A stretch of DNA of 64,000 bases from Desmodus rotundus (Eukaryota; Chordata; Mammalia; Chiroptera; Phyllostomidae), in NCBI RefSeq assembly GCF_022682495.2, contig NC_071392.1, positions 88,924,797 to 88,988,796 of the forward strand, written 5' to 3'. The notes under the pieces were generated by a model, which ran no database searches, was not told the origin of the DNA, and saw nothing but the letters and a program-made list of their open reading frames with translations. This document shows positions 46,215 through 57,900 of the stretch, one piece after another. The position numbers were made by a program, and so were the translations under genes. Each line of letters starts with the position of its first letter. Positions within the stretch are counted from its first letter, which is position 1.

Positions 46215-47570
46215 AAAGGTAGTTTCCAGAAAGCACTGGCTGGTTAAACGGTGACGGACAAAATTCTGAAGCAAGTTCCGAAGTAGGGGATACGTGAGAA
46301 TTTGGAGAATGACGTGATCTGTGTAACCCATGGCGAGTTCTCCAGAATCAAGCCACACGGAGCTAGCCATGCTTCCTGTACGTGAGATGAGCGGAAAGGG
46401 GGTACTTGAGAACAATCGGGTGTGTTCTGATCAGCGTGGCGTTATCACAGCAGATTGGCCACAATCTGATCACACCCCTCGAGTGCTATGGCTGAGGGGT
46501 GTCCCGGGGCAGATGTCATGAAGCCCTGCCAAATGGCCTTGGCTTAGTGTTTTTTAATTTCAGCAAAACATTTGACACAACCTGTCGTGGTACATATTTT
46601 CACTTACTCGACAAGTACTCCTAAAAGGTACATCATGTGCCAGGCGTTGCATTCGGTGTTTACTCAGTGTTTGTGACTCAGAAGGAGATTGTGAGTTCAT
46701 TGCTAGCAGGGAGAACAAAAACAACTCAAATTTAATTGCCTGGAATTCTCCTTGGAACAAAGCAGGAAGTCGAATGATTGATTTATTCCCCTGAATCCTG
46801 GTCTCTCGGGCCGCAGGGCTCTGCTGGGAGCGTCCTTCGACCGCTCCATCTGCCGAGCCCTGCCCGGTCATTTCTTATTTCCTCGTGTTGCTTTATTTCC
46901 CTTCATCGCACCTTTCTTTCTTTGCAACTGTGTCATAGGTGTACCCACGTACTTACTTGCCCATTGTCCGTCTCCTTGGCCTGTGGTGTGAAGAAGGGGA
47001 GGCATCTCACAGGACCGGGCCTTTGTTCCTTTCTGTTCAACACGTTTATCCGTGGTAGTTGTTTCCATTCCTGCCAATCAAACTTCCAAATGATGGAAAG
47101 TTAGGAGGCGGATAACTGATAAGGTAAATAAGAGAATCAAAATTCATTAAAACAGCTTGTACAAAAGCCCTTGGATCATTAGAAACATGTAATTAAATGT
47201 AAGGTACCATCATTATTTCAAGTGTCTATAAATCGGAGCCAAAACCAAAAAAAAGAAAAAGTGGAGTTAAATACAGAGTCATACAGTTACATGAGTTCAA
47301 GGTGAAGGCGACGGGGGCAGCTTTGGGCACAGGGATTCAGCCATGAGAAGACGATTTTAGAGCTGCCAGCGTGAAGACAGAGCGTCCAGGGGCTGAGCTG
47401 TCGGGCATTTTTGCCTTGCCATCCAGTCAGGAGTTCCGTGTCGTGAAATGGGCACTGCCAAAGCAGAAAGTGGCCAGCGGAGGGTGACCCATTCAGAGAA
47501 CAGCAGTGGGAATTGGGGGTGTTTAGCCCAAAGGGGAGGGGCGTGGGGGACGCAGGGGACTGGCTGCGGC
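46215..47570 (+). mobile_element. CR1/L3-clade LINE remnant, reverse transcriptase to 3' region
   Basis: The order of landmarks fits the family: 'gatacgtgagaatttggagaatgacgtgatctgtgtaaccca', then 'aatttcagcaaaacatttgacac' (the FSKTFDT remnant of the FSKAFD motif), then 'ggaggcggataactgataaggtaaataagagaatcaaaattc', then 'ggagggtgacccattcag...gaattgggggtgtttagccc'. Stops and frameshifts are frequent, so it cannot act. A probable L2 fragment interrupts it at about 46590-46690. This is the longest ancient LINE remnant in the window. Confidence 0.65.
46595..46690 (-). repeat. L2-like fragment within the CR1/L3 remnant
   Basis: 'cttactcgacaagtactcctaaaaggtacatcatgtgccaggcgttgcattcggtgtttactcag' resembles the antisense L2 3' end. 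Confidence 0.4.
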
Positions 47571-47820
47571 TCCCTGAGGGATGCTCGCAGGGTGACGCAG
47601 AGCTTGTGTGTGTGTGTTCAGGGCTGGGTTAGAACTGCTGGGTCTGGGGGGCAGGTGTCCATTCAGGGTAAGGGGGTGGCCAGAGCCCGCAGCCTGTAAC
47701 CTGGTGAGGCCCAAGCCGGCTGTCACTACAGATATTCAGAGAGAAGCTAGACAACCACAGGACTGAGAGGGAAGCTGTAAGAGCTCAGTGAACTGGGCTT
47801 CGTTGTCTCAGCTCTAACAT

Positions 47821-47846
47821 TAGCCGTCCGTCTGTCCGTCTGTCTG
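47821..47846 (+). repeat. (CCGT/CTGT)n short repeat
   Basis: 'gccgtccgtctgtccgtctgtctgtt' is a degenerate tetranucleotide array. Confidence 0.8.
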
Positions 47847-48514
47847 TTGTAAGTTCGGTGCTTTCATTCCATTCCCACTGACCCTGGTCCCGCCCGGCCT
47901 GACACCAGATGAAATAACGCCATGCACACTTGGCTCCCAATATATGAAAGTGCTTGGCCTCTGCTGAGCTTGGGGTGTCTGTCCTGGTTCAGTAGGTGAC
48001 TCTTCCCATCCCCCAGGGGCGGGTCCCCCTCTCAGTCGCCCTGCCCCCCTGTGGGGTGGAGTTGGACGCCTTTGCTGGTTGGGGCCCTCAGAACCCAGCC
48101 GTCGCATTGGGCCTCATGGATTTGGGCACACGTGTGCAGATTCCTTCACCCTTTCCAGCAACGCCCGTGGGCCCGAGCCCTCCCTGGGCGACCTGGGTAC
48201 AACTGGAGCTCAGAAAAAACGGAGAGAACAACTGAGAAACGCCACTGGGATGTGTTTTTCTAAAGCATATCCAAGGCTCTTTCTCTTTTCAACACTTCTT
48301 CAGAATTGTAACACTTTTAGAACAGAAGTTCAGTGGGGTTTCTTTTTAATGCCAGTTGGAAGATACGGTGGCTCGAGCTAGATGATGATTCCTGGAGAGG
48401 ACGACGATGGGCAGGTTCCTGACGTGTGTCAGAGGTGCAGCTGGCGCTCGCTGCTGCTGAGCTCGGTTCAGGGAGTGCGGGGAAGAGAGACCCAAATCCT
48501 CTGAGCACGTGTGT

Positions 48515-48610
48515 GTTGGAACTGAGGCTCAGAGAGATTTAGGAACTCCCATCTGAGGCGGCCAGGCTGTTCATGGCAGGGCTGGGACACCCCCGAACGA
48601 CAGCTCCTAC
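48515..48610 (-). repeat. MIR SINE fragment (antisense)
   Basis: 'tggaactgaggctcagagagatttaggaactcccatctgaggcggccaggctgttcatggcagggctgggac' is the reverse MIR core. Confidence 0.7.
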
Positions 48611-50235
48611 TTCTCCCTCTTGCCTGGTTATGAGGTTTGCATAACAAAGGATACATGAGCATGAGATCCTCTCAGCTCCTTGACGCAGATGCGATGATTT
48701 TCGGAAGCTGCCTGTAACCAACAGCATGTAGTAGTCATCCAGCTAATCAGCCAGTTTGTGGTGGTTTTCAGCCAGTGCTCGACTCTTTGGAATCAATACG
48801 CTGTCTCTGACAATAGGTATTTAGAACCACAAAATGCACTTCCGCTGAGTTCTTTCCAGAGGTTGTCTTTTTCTTCAGGGGCAACATTTCCTGGTGAAAT
48901 CATGAATTATTAGAGGGGTAGCGGGCAGCAGCGCACGTCCTTCTCTTGCTAGGGCCTGCCTTGCAGGAACCTGTTCTGTGGTTTTATGGAACTGGCCTTA
49001 GTAGACGAGCCGGCCTGTACAACCCCCTGCGAGCAGCACGTGCTATAAACCCAGGTCTTCACTCTGCAGCTGGTTTGCTGGGTGATTCGGGAGGAGTCCT
49101 CTCACCTCTGAACGGGACGTCCCCAGGCCTTTTATAAAGCTCCAAGAACTGGAAAAACAACGACAAAAACTAGAGACAGGGACCCCACTGCTGTGGGCTG
49201 CTCTGCATTTATCCCATAAACACCGAGTCCCCCCAGGCCAGGTACCACTCTGTCAGAACCGGGTGCGCGAGGGGCTCCCTTGATCTCAGGCTGTCTCCTG
49301 AATCACGGGGACCAGTTAAGGTTTCGGCCTCCCCGCCAGCATCTCCCTTTGAACAGGTTCCCTCCTTCACCTTTCTCCGAAGCCACCTGCCCTGTGTTTC
49401 AAGCCGTGTTATCCATTTCCCTGAGAGCAGGAGTGGCCAGATCATGTGGGGAGATAAAGTGATGCTGAGGGATCATAACTCAGCCTGGCTGAAATGTCTT
49501 CCAGAAACAATACTAACTGTGAAAGCAGATGCTAATACAGGCCACTAGGGAGAGCCCTGGGTGCCCGCTCTGAGACCCCAGGGTCAGCGGGTCAGACACC
49601 CAGCCATTCTTTGGGGCCACTTTCAAGTCCTTTACGTAGGTAATGCTTTCCTCCAAGAATTGCCCTAAAGCACACACTCAGAGCATGCTCTGGGTGGGAG
49701 ACGGGAGAAAATGAAATGCAAGAGAGGAAGCCAATGAGGATTTCATCAAAGGTGCCGCAAATATACTTTTATACGGTCATGGAGTCACATTTGGTTATGC
49801 AGAACATTGCATTCTGAAATGATTTCTGCCCCCAGAACCTGGAATCTGAGGCCGGCATGCTGCATTGTCTGTAAAACACTCCCTTTTGTCTCTGAAGGGA
49901 CCTAAAAAAAGAAAATAGAGGGAAAAAAAACTGCTGGCAAAAACTCTCTTACAAATCAACATTATCTGATAAGCTTTTAAGCTCAAGGCCCTATTTTTCT
50001 ATAAATTTTCTTACACAAATGGCAGGACTATTAGAATCTCAGATGAAATTATTCTCAAAAGTTTTCCACCAGGGCGAAAGTTATTTTAAGTAGTTTTTCC
50101 AGGATGAATTTTCACACAAACACTCAGACACACACAAATAACCAGAAGCAAAAACAGAGTTTGTACAAACTTCCAGCTTCCATGTTCCAGGGGCTTGGCT
50201 GCAATGGTAGTTACAAGGGCATATCTACAATATTT
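48611..50235. other. Unannotated sequence
   Basis: Unique DNA. A CTCF-like motif with two mismatches occurs at 49542-49555 but is too weak to list. No gene or clear repeat. Confidence 0.4.
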
Positions 50236-50239
50236 GGCA

Positions 50240-50325
50240 GAATTCACCAAAACTGCACACACACTTAAAATGGGTGCATTTATTCTATACTGATTATACG
50301 TCAGTAAGCTTGATTTTAAAAGTTA
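50240..50325 (+). mobile_element. L1 3' terminal fragment
   Basis: 'gaattcaccaaaactgcacacacacttaaaatgggtgcatttattctatactgattatacgtcagtaagcttgatttt' is the last ~80 bp of an old L1 3' end. Confidence 0.75.
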
Positions 50326-52080
50326 GAGGCAAACCAAAGAAAATCAATGTTATATTCCATTAATATATTTGTATCTGTGGTCTCCAGCTTCTGGTATTTT
50401 TATTTTCAAGGATTTTAGTTTGAGCACAGAGTCAAAAGTCTCCTGTATTAGGACTGAAGTTTAGCCAGGAAATTAACTTTTAGCCCTAGATGCATGTTAT
50501 TGTGAGATAAAACAAATGCAAAGTTTAAAAATCTCAAAATAAGCCGCTTGTGCAGCCCGTGGGCAGCTTGTACAACTTGAAAACGCAGCTAAACCCCCGA
50601 AATCAAAACTTTCAGATTTGCAAGGCTCAGCGGGTGTCCAGGAGTAACCAGGGAGTCTACGCTATGTTTCGATAAACTGAAAAAATCTGGTTTGGAGCCT
50701 GTCAAACAAATAGGAGCATCCAATATTTTGAAGCAAATCTCAGTTCCAAGTATTTCGTTTCTGTCACGTTTTCCTGGTTCCTTTTGATAACCAAGGCAAT
50801 CTTCCTTTGAATTGCTTCACAGAAAATTCACTGGCATGGCCAAAACCGTCCGGCTCTGCGGGGATTTAGACACACCCCTGAGGTGGCACATTGGTTCAGG
50901 CAGCCCTGAGCGGGCCAGTCCAGCGCACGCCTTCCTCCACCCCAGCCCAGGTTTCCCAGGAGTCCCAAAGCACAGGGGGCCAGCAGCCTGGGTTTGACTC
51001 GGGACAGGGCAGGTGAGGGGTTTCTTTCCTAAGACACCTCCCGTTTTGGGGACAAGTGCCCTAAGCAGCACCTTTTACCACCCCTCCAAAGTCAGAAACA
51101 TGTTCTGAACAAAGCCCAACTTTTTTCTCTGTCCCTGGGCTCCAGTTCTCCCTCTCACCCCCAGAACCAACAGCCCCCATGGCAGGTGAGAAATTCACAT
51201 TCTCTGCTTGGACTTGCCTGTGGACACACATCAGCAAGCTCCCATCCTGGGCTGTGCAGTGCCCCCGCTCCAGGCTACCACACAGAGCTCAGACCCCGGA
51301 TGTGGGCAGAAGGGGTGTCATTACTGACCAAACAGGCAAAACCGATTCAACAAAGGACAGGTGGGCATTAAAGGGGCGCGTTTCCAAAAGTCACAGCATC
51401 TCTGTGCTCTCCGAAAGCTAGAAATTTAGCAAATGCTGTTACTCTCCCAGGGGTTCATAACGATGATCCTGACTTAGAGAAGATAATAAAGTAAATCCAC
51501 TTCCTTCCTACACCAGGCCAGCTGCTCTCAGAGGATACTCACGCACTGATCCTCCGATGTTCTTTCCGTGTTAATGGCATTCAGAGATGGAATCACAAAT
51601 TCATTTCAATTGGCGGCTTTTCTCCCTCCCACTCTAAGTGCTAATAGTTTGCCAAGTTAACTTCAGGTCCTCAGTGTCTGCTTGCACACGCCCCCATGCT
51701 GGTTCTCTTCCCTTGCCAAGGAGGCAGCCTGTTGCCCGTCCCCGCTCACCAATCTGCTCTGTTATTCAGGGGCTCTAAGTCCGAGAGGCGGAGGTCGGAG
51801 TCAGCCAGGGCTAGTGCCCACTCGTGAACACTAACCCCCCGGCCCCAACGTGATGGGTCCGTTTGGCAGTCCCTTGTGCCCTGAATCAACATAGGTTTAC
51901 CTGGAGTCAGACTGCTTTCTCTCCAGAAACACGTCACGGAATCTGAAAACAGAGTAATAAGCTGTACGATCAGAGGGGAACAGAATCCGTCAAAGGACTG
52001 TCTGCCCACTAAGGAGAGCCACGCCACGTGCCACACCAGTCCCCAGGATGAGCATCCCTTTTTCTAGCTGTGGGAACTTA
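50326..52080. other. Unannotated sequence
   Basis: Unique DNA; no supported gene or repeat. Confidence 0.4.
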
Positions 52081-52084
52081 GGTT

Positions 52085-52205
52085 TCCAGGAACCAGGGCC
52101 GGACATCAGTAACCCTGGTTCAGCCATCGATAAGCTGTGCGACAAGTTACTTAACAGAACTGAGCCTTGGTTTTCTCACGTAGAAATTGTAACTATTAAT
52201 ACTAC
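52085..52205 (+). repeat. MIR SINE 5'/core part
   Basis: 'gttcagccatcgataagctgtgcgacaagttacttaacagaactgagccttggttttctcacgtagaaattgtaactattaatactacc' is a sense MIR. It stops at the edge of the VES fragment. Confidence 0.85.
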
Positions 52206-52207
52206 CC

Positions 52208-52265
52208 CTCTGCCCTGGCTGTGTGGCCTCTTGGTTGGAGCACCATTCCATGCCCTGAAGAACTG
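52208..52265 (+). mobile_element. 3'-truncated VES SINE fragment
   Basis: 'tgccctggctgtgtggcctcttggttggagcaccattccatgccctgaag' is the first ~55 bp of a VES head. The B box and tail are lost. Confidence 0.7.
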
Positions 52266-52489
52266 AGGCTGGTCTCCTTACTTACTGGGGTGCCCAGGCT
52301 GCCCATTGAGAGACCGCAGTTAGGGGCTGCCCACTTCCGTTTAAATTTGTGGAAACAGAACTGGCCTCCTTTGTAAATAAAGACACGTCTCTGTCAGTTT
52401 TCACATCTGCGGCTTTCAATGATCAGAAATGCATCAGAGCCAGAGCAGTTAAGATCAGGGTAAAAGAAGGGTTAAGATATTTCACATCC

Positions 52490-52640
52490 CCAGGCCTCCT
52501 TCCTCTGTCAGAGGAAAAGGAAGGTAATAATAGCCCGGGTTGCACAGAGGAGCGACAGGAGTAAAGGAGGTAATGCATGTAAATTGCTCTGCTCAGGGCA
52601 TAAAACACGTGCTGTAGATGTCAGCCACCGTTATCACTGC
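52490..52640 (+). repeat. MIR SINE 3' part
   Basis: 'gaggaaaaggaaggtaataatagcccgggttgcacagaggagcgacaggagtaaaggaggtaatgcatgtaaattgctctgctcagggcataaaac' is the MIR 3' half. It may be the other part of the MIR at 52085-52205. Confidence 0.7.
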
Positions 52641-53140
52641 GGCTCCCCCGTGTCAGCCTGTCGGTGCGGAAGGAGAAAAGTACAAGGGCCCTCCGCTCCT
52701 CTAGACCTCTCTCTACGGCTGCAACACGGGCAAAGCCTCCCTTCCTACAGTGAATAAGGACACCTCAATGTAGATGCATTTTCTGTGCTGAACTCAAAGG
52801 CAGTGTTTTGTATTTTTATAGGAAGTTCTGGCAATTCCGACCTTATACTAACAGTGACTTGTATGCGACATCAGTGCTGGGTGTGTGCCATTCACCTAGG
52901 GATGGGTCATTGTCAGAATTCAGAATTTGAAGGTGCAGGCAGTTAAACTGCTAGAGAGGTGGGACATTTAAGCAATCCTCTGAAAGTTTCCTTTGAGGAA
53001 AGTTTGTCTTTTCTTTTGGAAGGCCCCTCAGAAAATTCATTCCCTAGGACAGTATCAAATTATTCAACTCACAGGGATTTTTTTTTTCTGGTGTCTCAAG
53101 TTGTCTTTTTTGCTGTGTGAATTTTAACAGAGTTCCGCCA
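52641..53140. other. Unannotated sequence
   Basis: Unique DNA; no supported gene or repeat. Confidence 0.4.
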
Positions 53141-53153
53141 TCTAAACTGTCTG

Positions 53154-53305
53154 GACTTCCCAGTCAGGGCACTTGCCTGGGTTGCAGGTTCAGTCCCGGT
53201 CAGGGTACATACAGGAGGCAGCCTATCAATGTTTCTCGCTCACATCCATGTTCCTCTCTGTCTTTCGCTCTCCTTCCTTTCCCCTCTGTCTAAAAATAAA
53301 TAAAG
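53154..53305 (+). mobile_element. 5'-truncated VES SINE with perfect 13-bp target-site duplication
   Basis: The body starts inside the B-box region ('acttcccagtcagggcacttgcctggg') and runs through the CT-rich middle to a (TAAA)n tail. TCTAAACTGTCTG is identical at 53141-53153 and 53306-53318. The perfect duplication shows that the truncation happened at insertion, not by later deletion. The copy lacks the A box and most of the B box, so it cannot be transcribed by polymerase III. Confidence 0.95.
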
Positions 53306-53318
53306 TCTAAACTGTCTG

Positions 53319-53820
53319 CCAAGAAAATGCTTCTCGCTGCCCTGGGGTATATAGGAAATCGTCTCCATTGTTGGTTTTACGCCTGTCGTTTAGGATACTC
53401 AGGTGCGGGCACAGTACCTGTAAAAGATCTGTAGTTTGCTCTTTAATTGAGGACCTTTCTCCGGATGTGAAAAACATAATAAAATTTCTCAGCGAAAGCA
53501 ATCTGCAGAAAGGGCGACCTGTATTTCAGGAGCTTCTAGAAGAATCCACAGGACTCCTCCAAGGCGGTGGCGAGTATTGTGAGCAGCCACAGGCGAGGGG
53601 ACTGAGAGCTGGACTCCTGCATGCAATGTGAAGCACAGGATGAGCTAAACTGCCCTGAAAACAAATAGCAAGAGACTGCTCCCAGCCATCTGCTCCGAAA
53701 TGAACACAGGGCCCCAGGCTCATCTGGGCAAGGTCACGGTCTCCAGCTCACGTGAAACCTTCCAGGCCTGCGAACTCTTTATAAGGTAGAGGAAAGGCGT
53801 CAGCAGGCTTGGCTCCCTGG
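53319..53820. other. Unannotated sequence
   Basis: Unique DNA; the short frame at 53368-53631 has no supporting signal. Confidence 0.4.
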
Positions 53821-54112
53821 GGGCTCAGGGGGAGAATCTGCTCTCCTGGCCTCTGGCAGTCAGTGCTTGGCTTTCCTTGGCTGTGGCGGCATCAGTCTGT
53901 CCCCTCTGCCTCCGTCTTGCCAGGGTGTCCTCTCTGTGTGTGTCTGGGTCTCTTCTCCTAAGGACACCAGTCATTGGATTAGGGCCCACCCTCGTCAAAT
54001 ATGACCTAATCTTAAATCGATAAAGACTCTGTTTCCAAATACGGCCCCATTCACAGATACCAGGGATTAGAAATGCAACGTGTCTTTGGGGAGCCCAACT
54101 CTGCCCACAACA
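53821..54112 (-). mobile_element. MaLR-type LTR fragment (MLT1/MST-like), antisense
   Basis: 'ctccgtcttgccagggtgtcctctctgtgtg' and 'ctcttctcctaaggacaccagtcattggattagggcccaccct...aatatgacctaatcttaa...gactctgtttccaaatacggccccattcacagataccagggattag' follow the reverse MaLR LTR almost without gaps. It contains no coding region. Confidence 0.85.
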
Positions 54113-54870
54113 GGGTCCCCACAGGCCTTTGCTCTGGTGACTGGTCCGGTCTGGTGGCCACACTTGTGCGGGCTGACTGTCGTGCTGTGGGTTCCTAAAG
54201 GTCATGGCCCCACCTTTTCCCTCCAGTCTGAAAGGGCCCAGTCCCAGGCCTGTGTCCGCCCGCCTGTCCTTCCAGCACTCGGGCTGTGCACAGGCTGTGG
54301 GGCACAGAGCCCCTCACCCCATCCCATAGGCAGATGAAGCTATCTCACCGAGGGGACCCTTCACGCTCACATGCCACGTTGAATGCAGAGCCGCTCACAG
54401 GAAGCTAGAAAGCCACCCAGTCTCCACGTGGGCAAGCGGGTCCACCCTCATGCCAGCCCCTAGCTTCAGCCTGTGGGGAAGCCAGGGCACACACACAGGT
54501 GATTCCTCCAGGCCCCTGTAGTGACTGTTTCTCGTGCTTCAAATGCTTTTCCCCTAGGTGAGTGAGTACATGGCTTCCTGGGGATTGATTTAGGACTCAG
54601 GTGTAATCTCAACTGTGGCCTCCCGATCGTCCTGTCCGAAATAACAGCTCCCTCTCTCCCCTTCTCCCCTCCCTGCCCCCATGCTTACTGAGATGTCACT
54701 GCAGAGCCGCAGGCTCTCCCTGAGAGAAGGCATGAGGTTTTGCCCCATGCTCAGCTGGTTTGGGGGCTCACCCTAAAGAAGTGGACCTTCCTCCTCCACT
54801 TGTTCATTAATTCACACAACAGATAATGTCACTGCCCTGCATGCTGTCAGAATATACAATATTATGTGAC
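54113..54870. other. Unannotated sequence
   Basis: GC-rich unique DNA; no supported gene. Confidence 0.4.
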
Positions 54871-54874
54871 GTTA

Positions 54875-54960
54875 AATTACAGTCCTCGAAGGTAGGGACT
54901 CCTTTTCGGTACTGGGTTCCTACCACCTAGTGTACAGTATTATTCAGTAAGTGCTTGGAG
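54875..54960 (+). repeat. L2 LINE 3' end
   Basis: 'cagtcctcgaaggtagggactccttttcggtactgggttcctaccacctagtgtacagtattattcagtaagtgcttggag' is the sense L2 3' end. Confidence 0.7.
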
Positions 54961-57900
54961 GGAGGGAGGGCTGGATGAGTGAAGAGTCCATGAAAAAGTT
55001 CGTCTTTGTAAAACTGTCATCTCAATCTTGCTCTAAAATGAAAAGCACATTTTTTCCATGGATTTTGCCCCAAAGCCAAACATTAAGAAGAAAGTGTGCA
55101 AACAATAGATAGCGTCCTAGCTAAAGAAACGCCATCTTTTGAAGAAGATAACTCTTTTTATTTGAAAACAGTTCACAAATTTTAAAACGCTGGTGGAGAG
55201 CGAGACGACTTTTGGGAAGGACAGAGCTCCGGTCGCTCCCGCAGAGGGGCAGCCAGGCCACACAGCACAAGAGCACGGTGTTTACCCCGCCTTCATCAGA
55301 CAGGAAAGAGGAGGGGGAGTCAGACCCTGGTTCAGAAAGGCAAAACCCAGAGCTAGGTGACAGCTGTCTCCCCAGCACAACAAATAACGGTCCCGTCAAG
55401 CCGCAAGCCATCAGGAAAAGTCAACCACCTGTCCCGCAGGGGCCAGCACACCCACAAGGCTCGGGAGGGGCTCCCACCTTTAGAGACCTACCAACATGTT
55501 TCAATTTCTCTTAAAACCAGAAGGGAAAAAAGTGAACTTTTAGGTGGAAGAAAGTGTTTCAACATTTTAATATTTTCGTCTTCAGTCCTAGAAGATCCCG
55601 TTTGTTTGTTATGGAGTCAAAGGCCCTCGGGGTGAATGCAGGGCCCTTGAAAGCCAGAGCGTGGCCTCGTGGTGGGCCCCCTGTGCTAAAGAAAGCCTTC
55701 CAGACAGATGCTCAGGCAGAAGCACCGAAATGTGCCAGAGCCAAGAGAGCTAAATCCTCAGTTATCCGGAAAAACAACCTTTCCAGGCAGGTTCATTTTC
55801 CCAAGATGCCTAGGATTCACAATAACATATTTTAGAAGAGAGATTAATGCAACTGTCCCATAAAATATTTTAAGCTTCAGTTCTCTCTGAAACAAAGCAC
55901 ACAGCATAACACCAAGAGAAAGCGACTACCAGCTCATTCTAGAAAATGCATTTTCTCCCGGGGGCTGCTGCCACTGTAATTTGCACCTTCTGAGGTGGAG
56001 ACAGATGTGCCGGGGACACGTACAGGCAGCTGGGAGGGCAGAGATAATGACAGGACTAGAGATTGTGCCCAACTGGGAAAACCAGCCTGCAGCCAGCACA
56101 GTCGGAGCTGAAAATGCAGGTCCGCACAAAAATATGCCCCAAAGATTCCTTCGTCCTTCGCTAAAAGGAAAGTGAAAGTCAACAGCCCTTTAAACCCCAC
56201 GTGAGTCATACAGGGCACTGGAGTTAGGTGACTGAGCGACAGATGCAGGAGGGATTGGCTTTGCCCTTCCTTCTGTGCTTTGTTTGGGTGGCCCCCCACC
56301 GCCACCAGGATACTGAACAGTTCACAAGGGGCAGAGCTTCAGTGTGTGCATTTCCGGAATGGCGGGGTGGTGCGCATTTCTAGTTCCTTTGACTCTGTCA
56401 CGTGGCAGTTTCAGGCATGCTGGCCCTCAGCTGTGTACACCCTGGTTTATTATCGCCGCCTGTCCCGAAGGCTCTGTCCTTCAGTCCTGAACCAAATGCC
56501 CACCCCGGACGAATTCTGACCACTAGGAGGCAGTCTCAGAAACCACACGTCCGAGACGAGACACTAGGCTCCATCCTTCCCTTGTCTCGACCACATCCAC
56601 TCCTAACTCCCAATTCACAATTAAAATACCCTAGTCCTGCGTGGGCTGCAGGTTGGGGGAAGACAGGGAGGAGGGTGCAGGCTGCTATGAGGTGTGTTCT
56701 ATACAACTTGATATTGAAGGTGATTTGGGGGGTGGGAGGAGGTAGGTAGTATTTTCAGTTACAGAAATTAGGTATTTGTTTCTGCTAAACTTTTCTAGGT
56801 AGATCCAAACTATCATTTCAGCCTCTCAAGGTCCCTTTGGCTCAAGACCTTGTCATCTCACGTATAACCACCCCTTTCTACGAAATGCTGTGACACGTCG
56901 ATCAACATGCCCCTAATGTCCTTATCCAAATAGTAAAGCATAAGACATCAGCCTAGAGTCATACCACTAAAATTCCTCCCGGAAGCCAGTGTTCACTCTT
57001 TGATCGAATTCCACCCACAGTTCATCTCGTTATAATTCTGCCTTTAAAATGCTACTCTTCCTACCACGAGCCCCTACACGCCTGTCTGCACCACCAGAGT
57101 GCCGTGAGAGACTTAGTGGCTACCTGCACTTCAGCGAAGCGTGCTACTGTCTGTTCCCCTGACCTAGTGGGCTGGCCTTCCAACCTGGAAATAGTGAGTG
57201 GGTTTTAGAGGTAGAGCCAGGGAAAAGGGGTTGTGGGAAGAAACACGCCACAGACCCACGGGCCTGCCGTCCACATCTGGACCCCTCCTTCGTGGCGTCG
57301 GGCGAGTATAAGTGTGGCGTTCAAACCCATGTGACAACCTGCTCAGTCTCAGGTTCAGCCTCAAAGCACTTTGTCTCCCAAACATCATTTCGGGGCCCCA
57401 CGACTTGAATTCTGCTGATGTTAGTGATGCAGCATGGAGAGCAAACCGAGGGAACCCCCCTCCCGCTTTCTGGCAGCGCCCCCTCTCTCTGCAAGCAGGG
57501 CAGGTCTCAGCGCTCAACCCCGACCTCAGCCACCCGGGCCTGATGCATTAATGTCTACCTGTCATGCACTCTTAGTCCTCAAAGGGTTTCTTTCTCTTGG
57601 GTAAGACAGCTTGAGGGGCCTCCTGGCACAGGAGTTAAAATACAAGCGAGAACAAAGGAAGGAAACCACTTTTTATTTTACTGAATCACTCAAGTTGACA
57701 TTATCTGGAAATGCAAAAATTTGTTAACACACTTTTCCCAGCCTGCCCTGCATTATGCTGCTGGTGAACTCAGACCTGCATTTCCAACAAAGTAAATCTC
57801 AGCACCCAGCAGTGGGATGACCGACAGCTGAGTCTGTTTTTCTGAAAGGTCTTGTCGCTTTCAGAGCCTGTTACTGTCAGCCCCGAAAAGTCACGCTGGG

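Noticed and set aside
54540..54560. Exon donor at 'ctaggtgagtgag'
   Set aside because: No plausible acceptor and open frame precede it.
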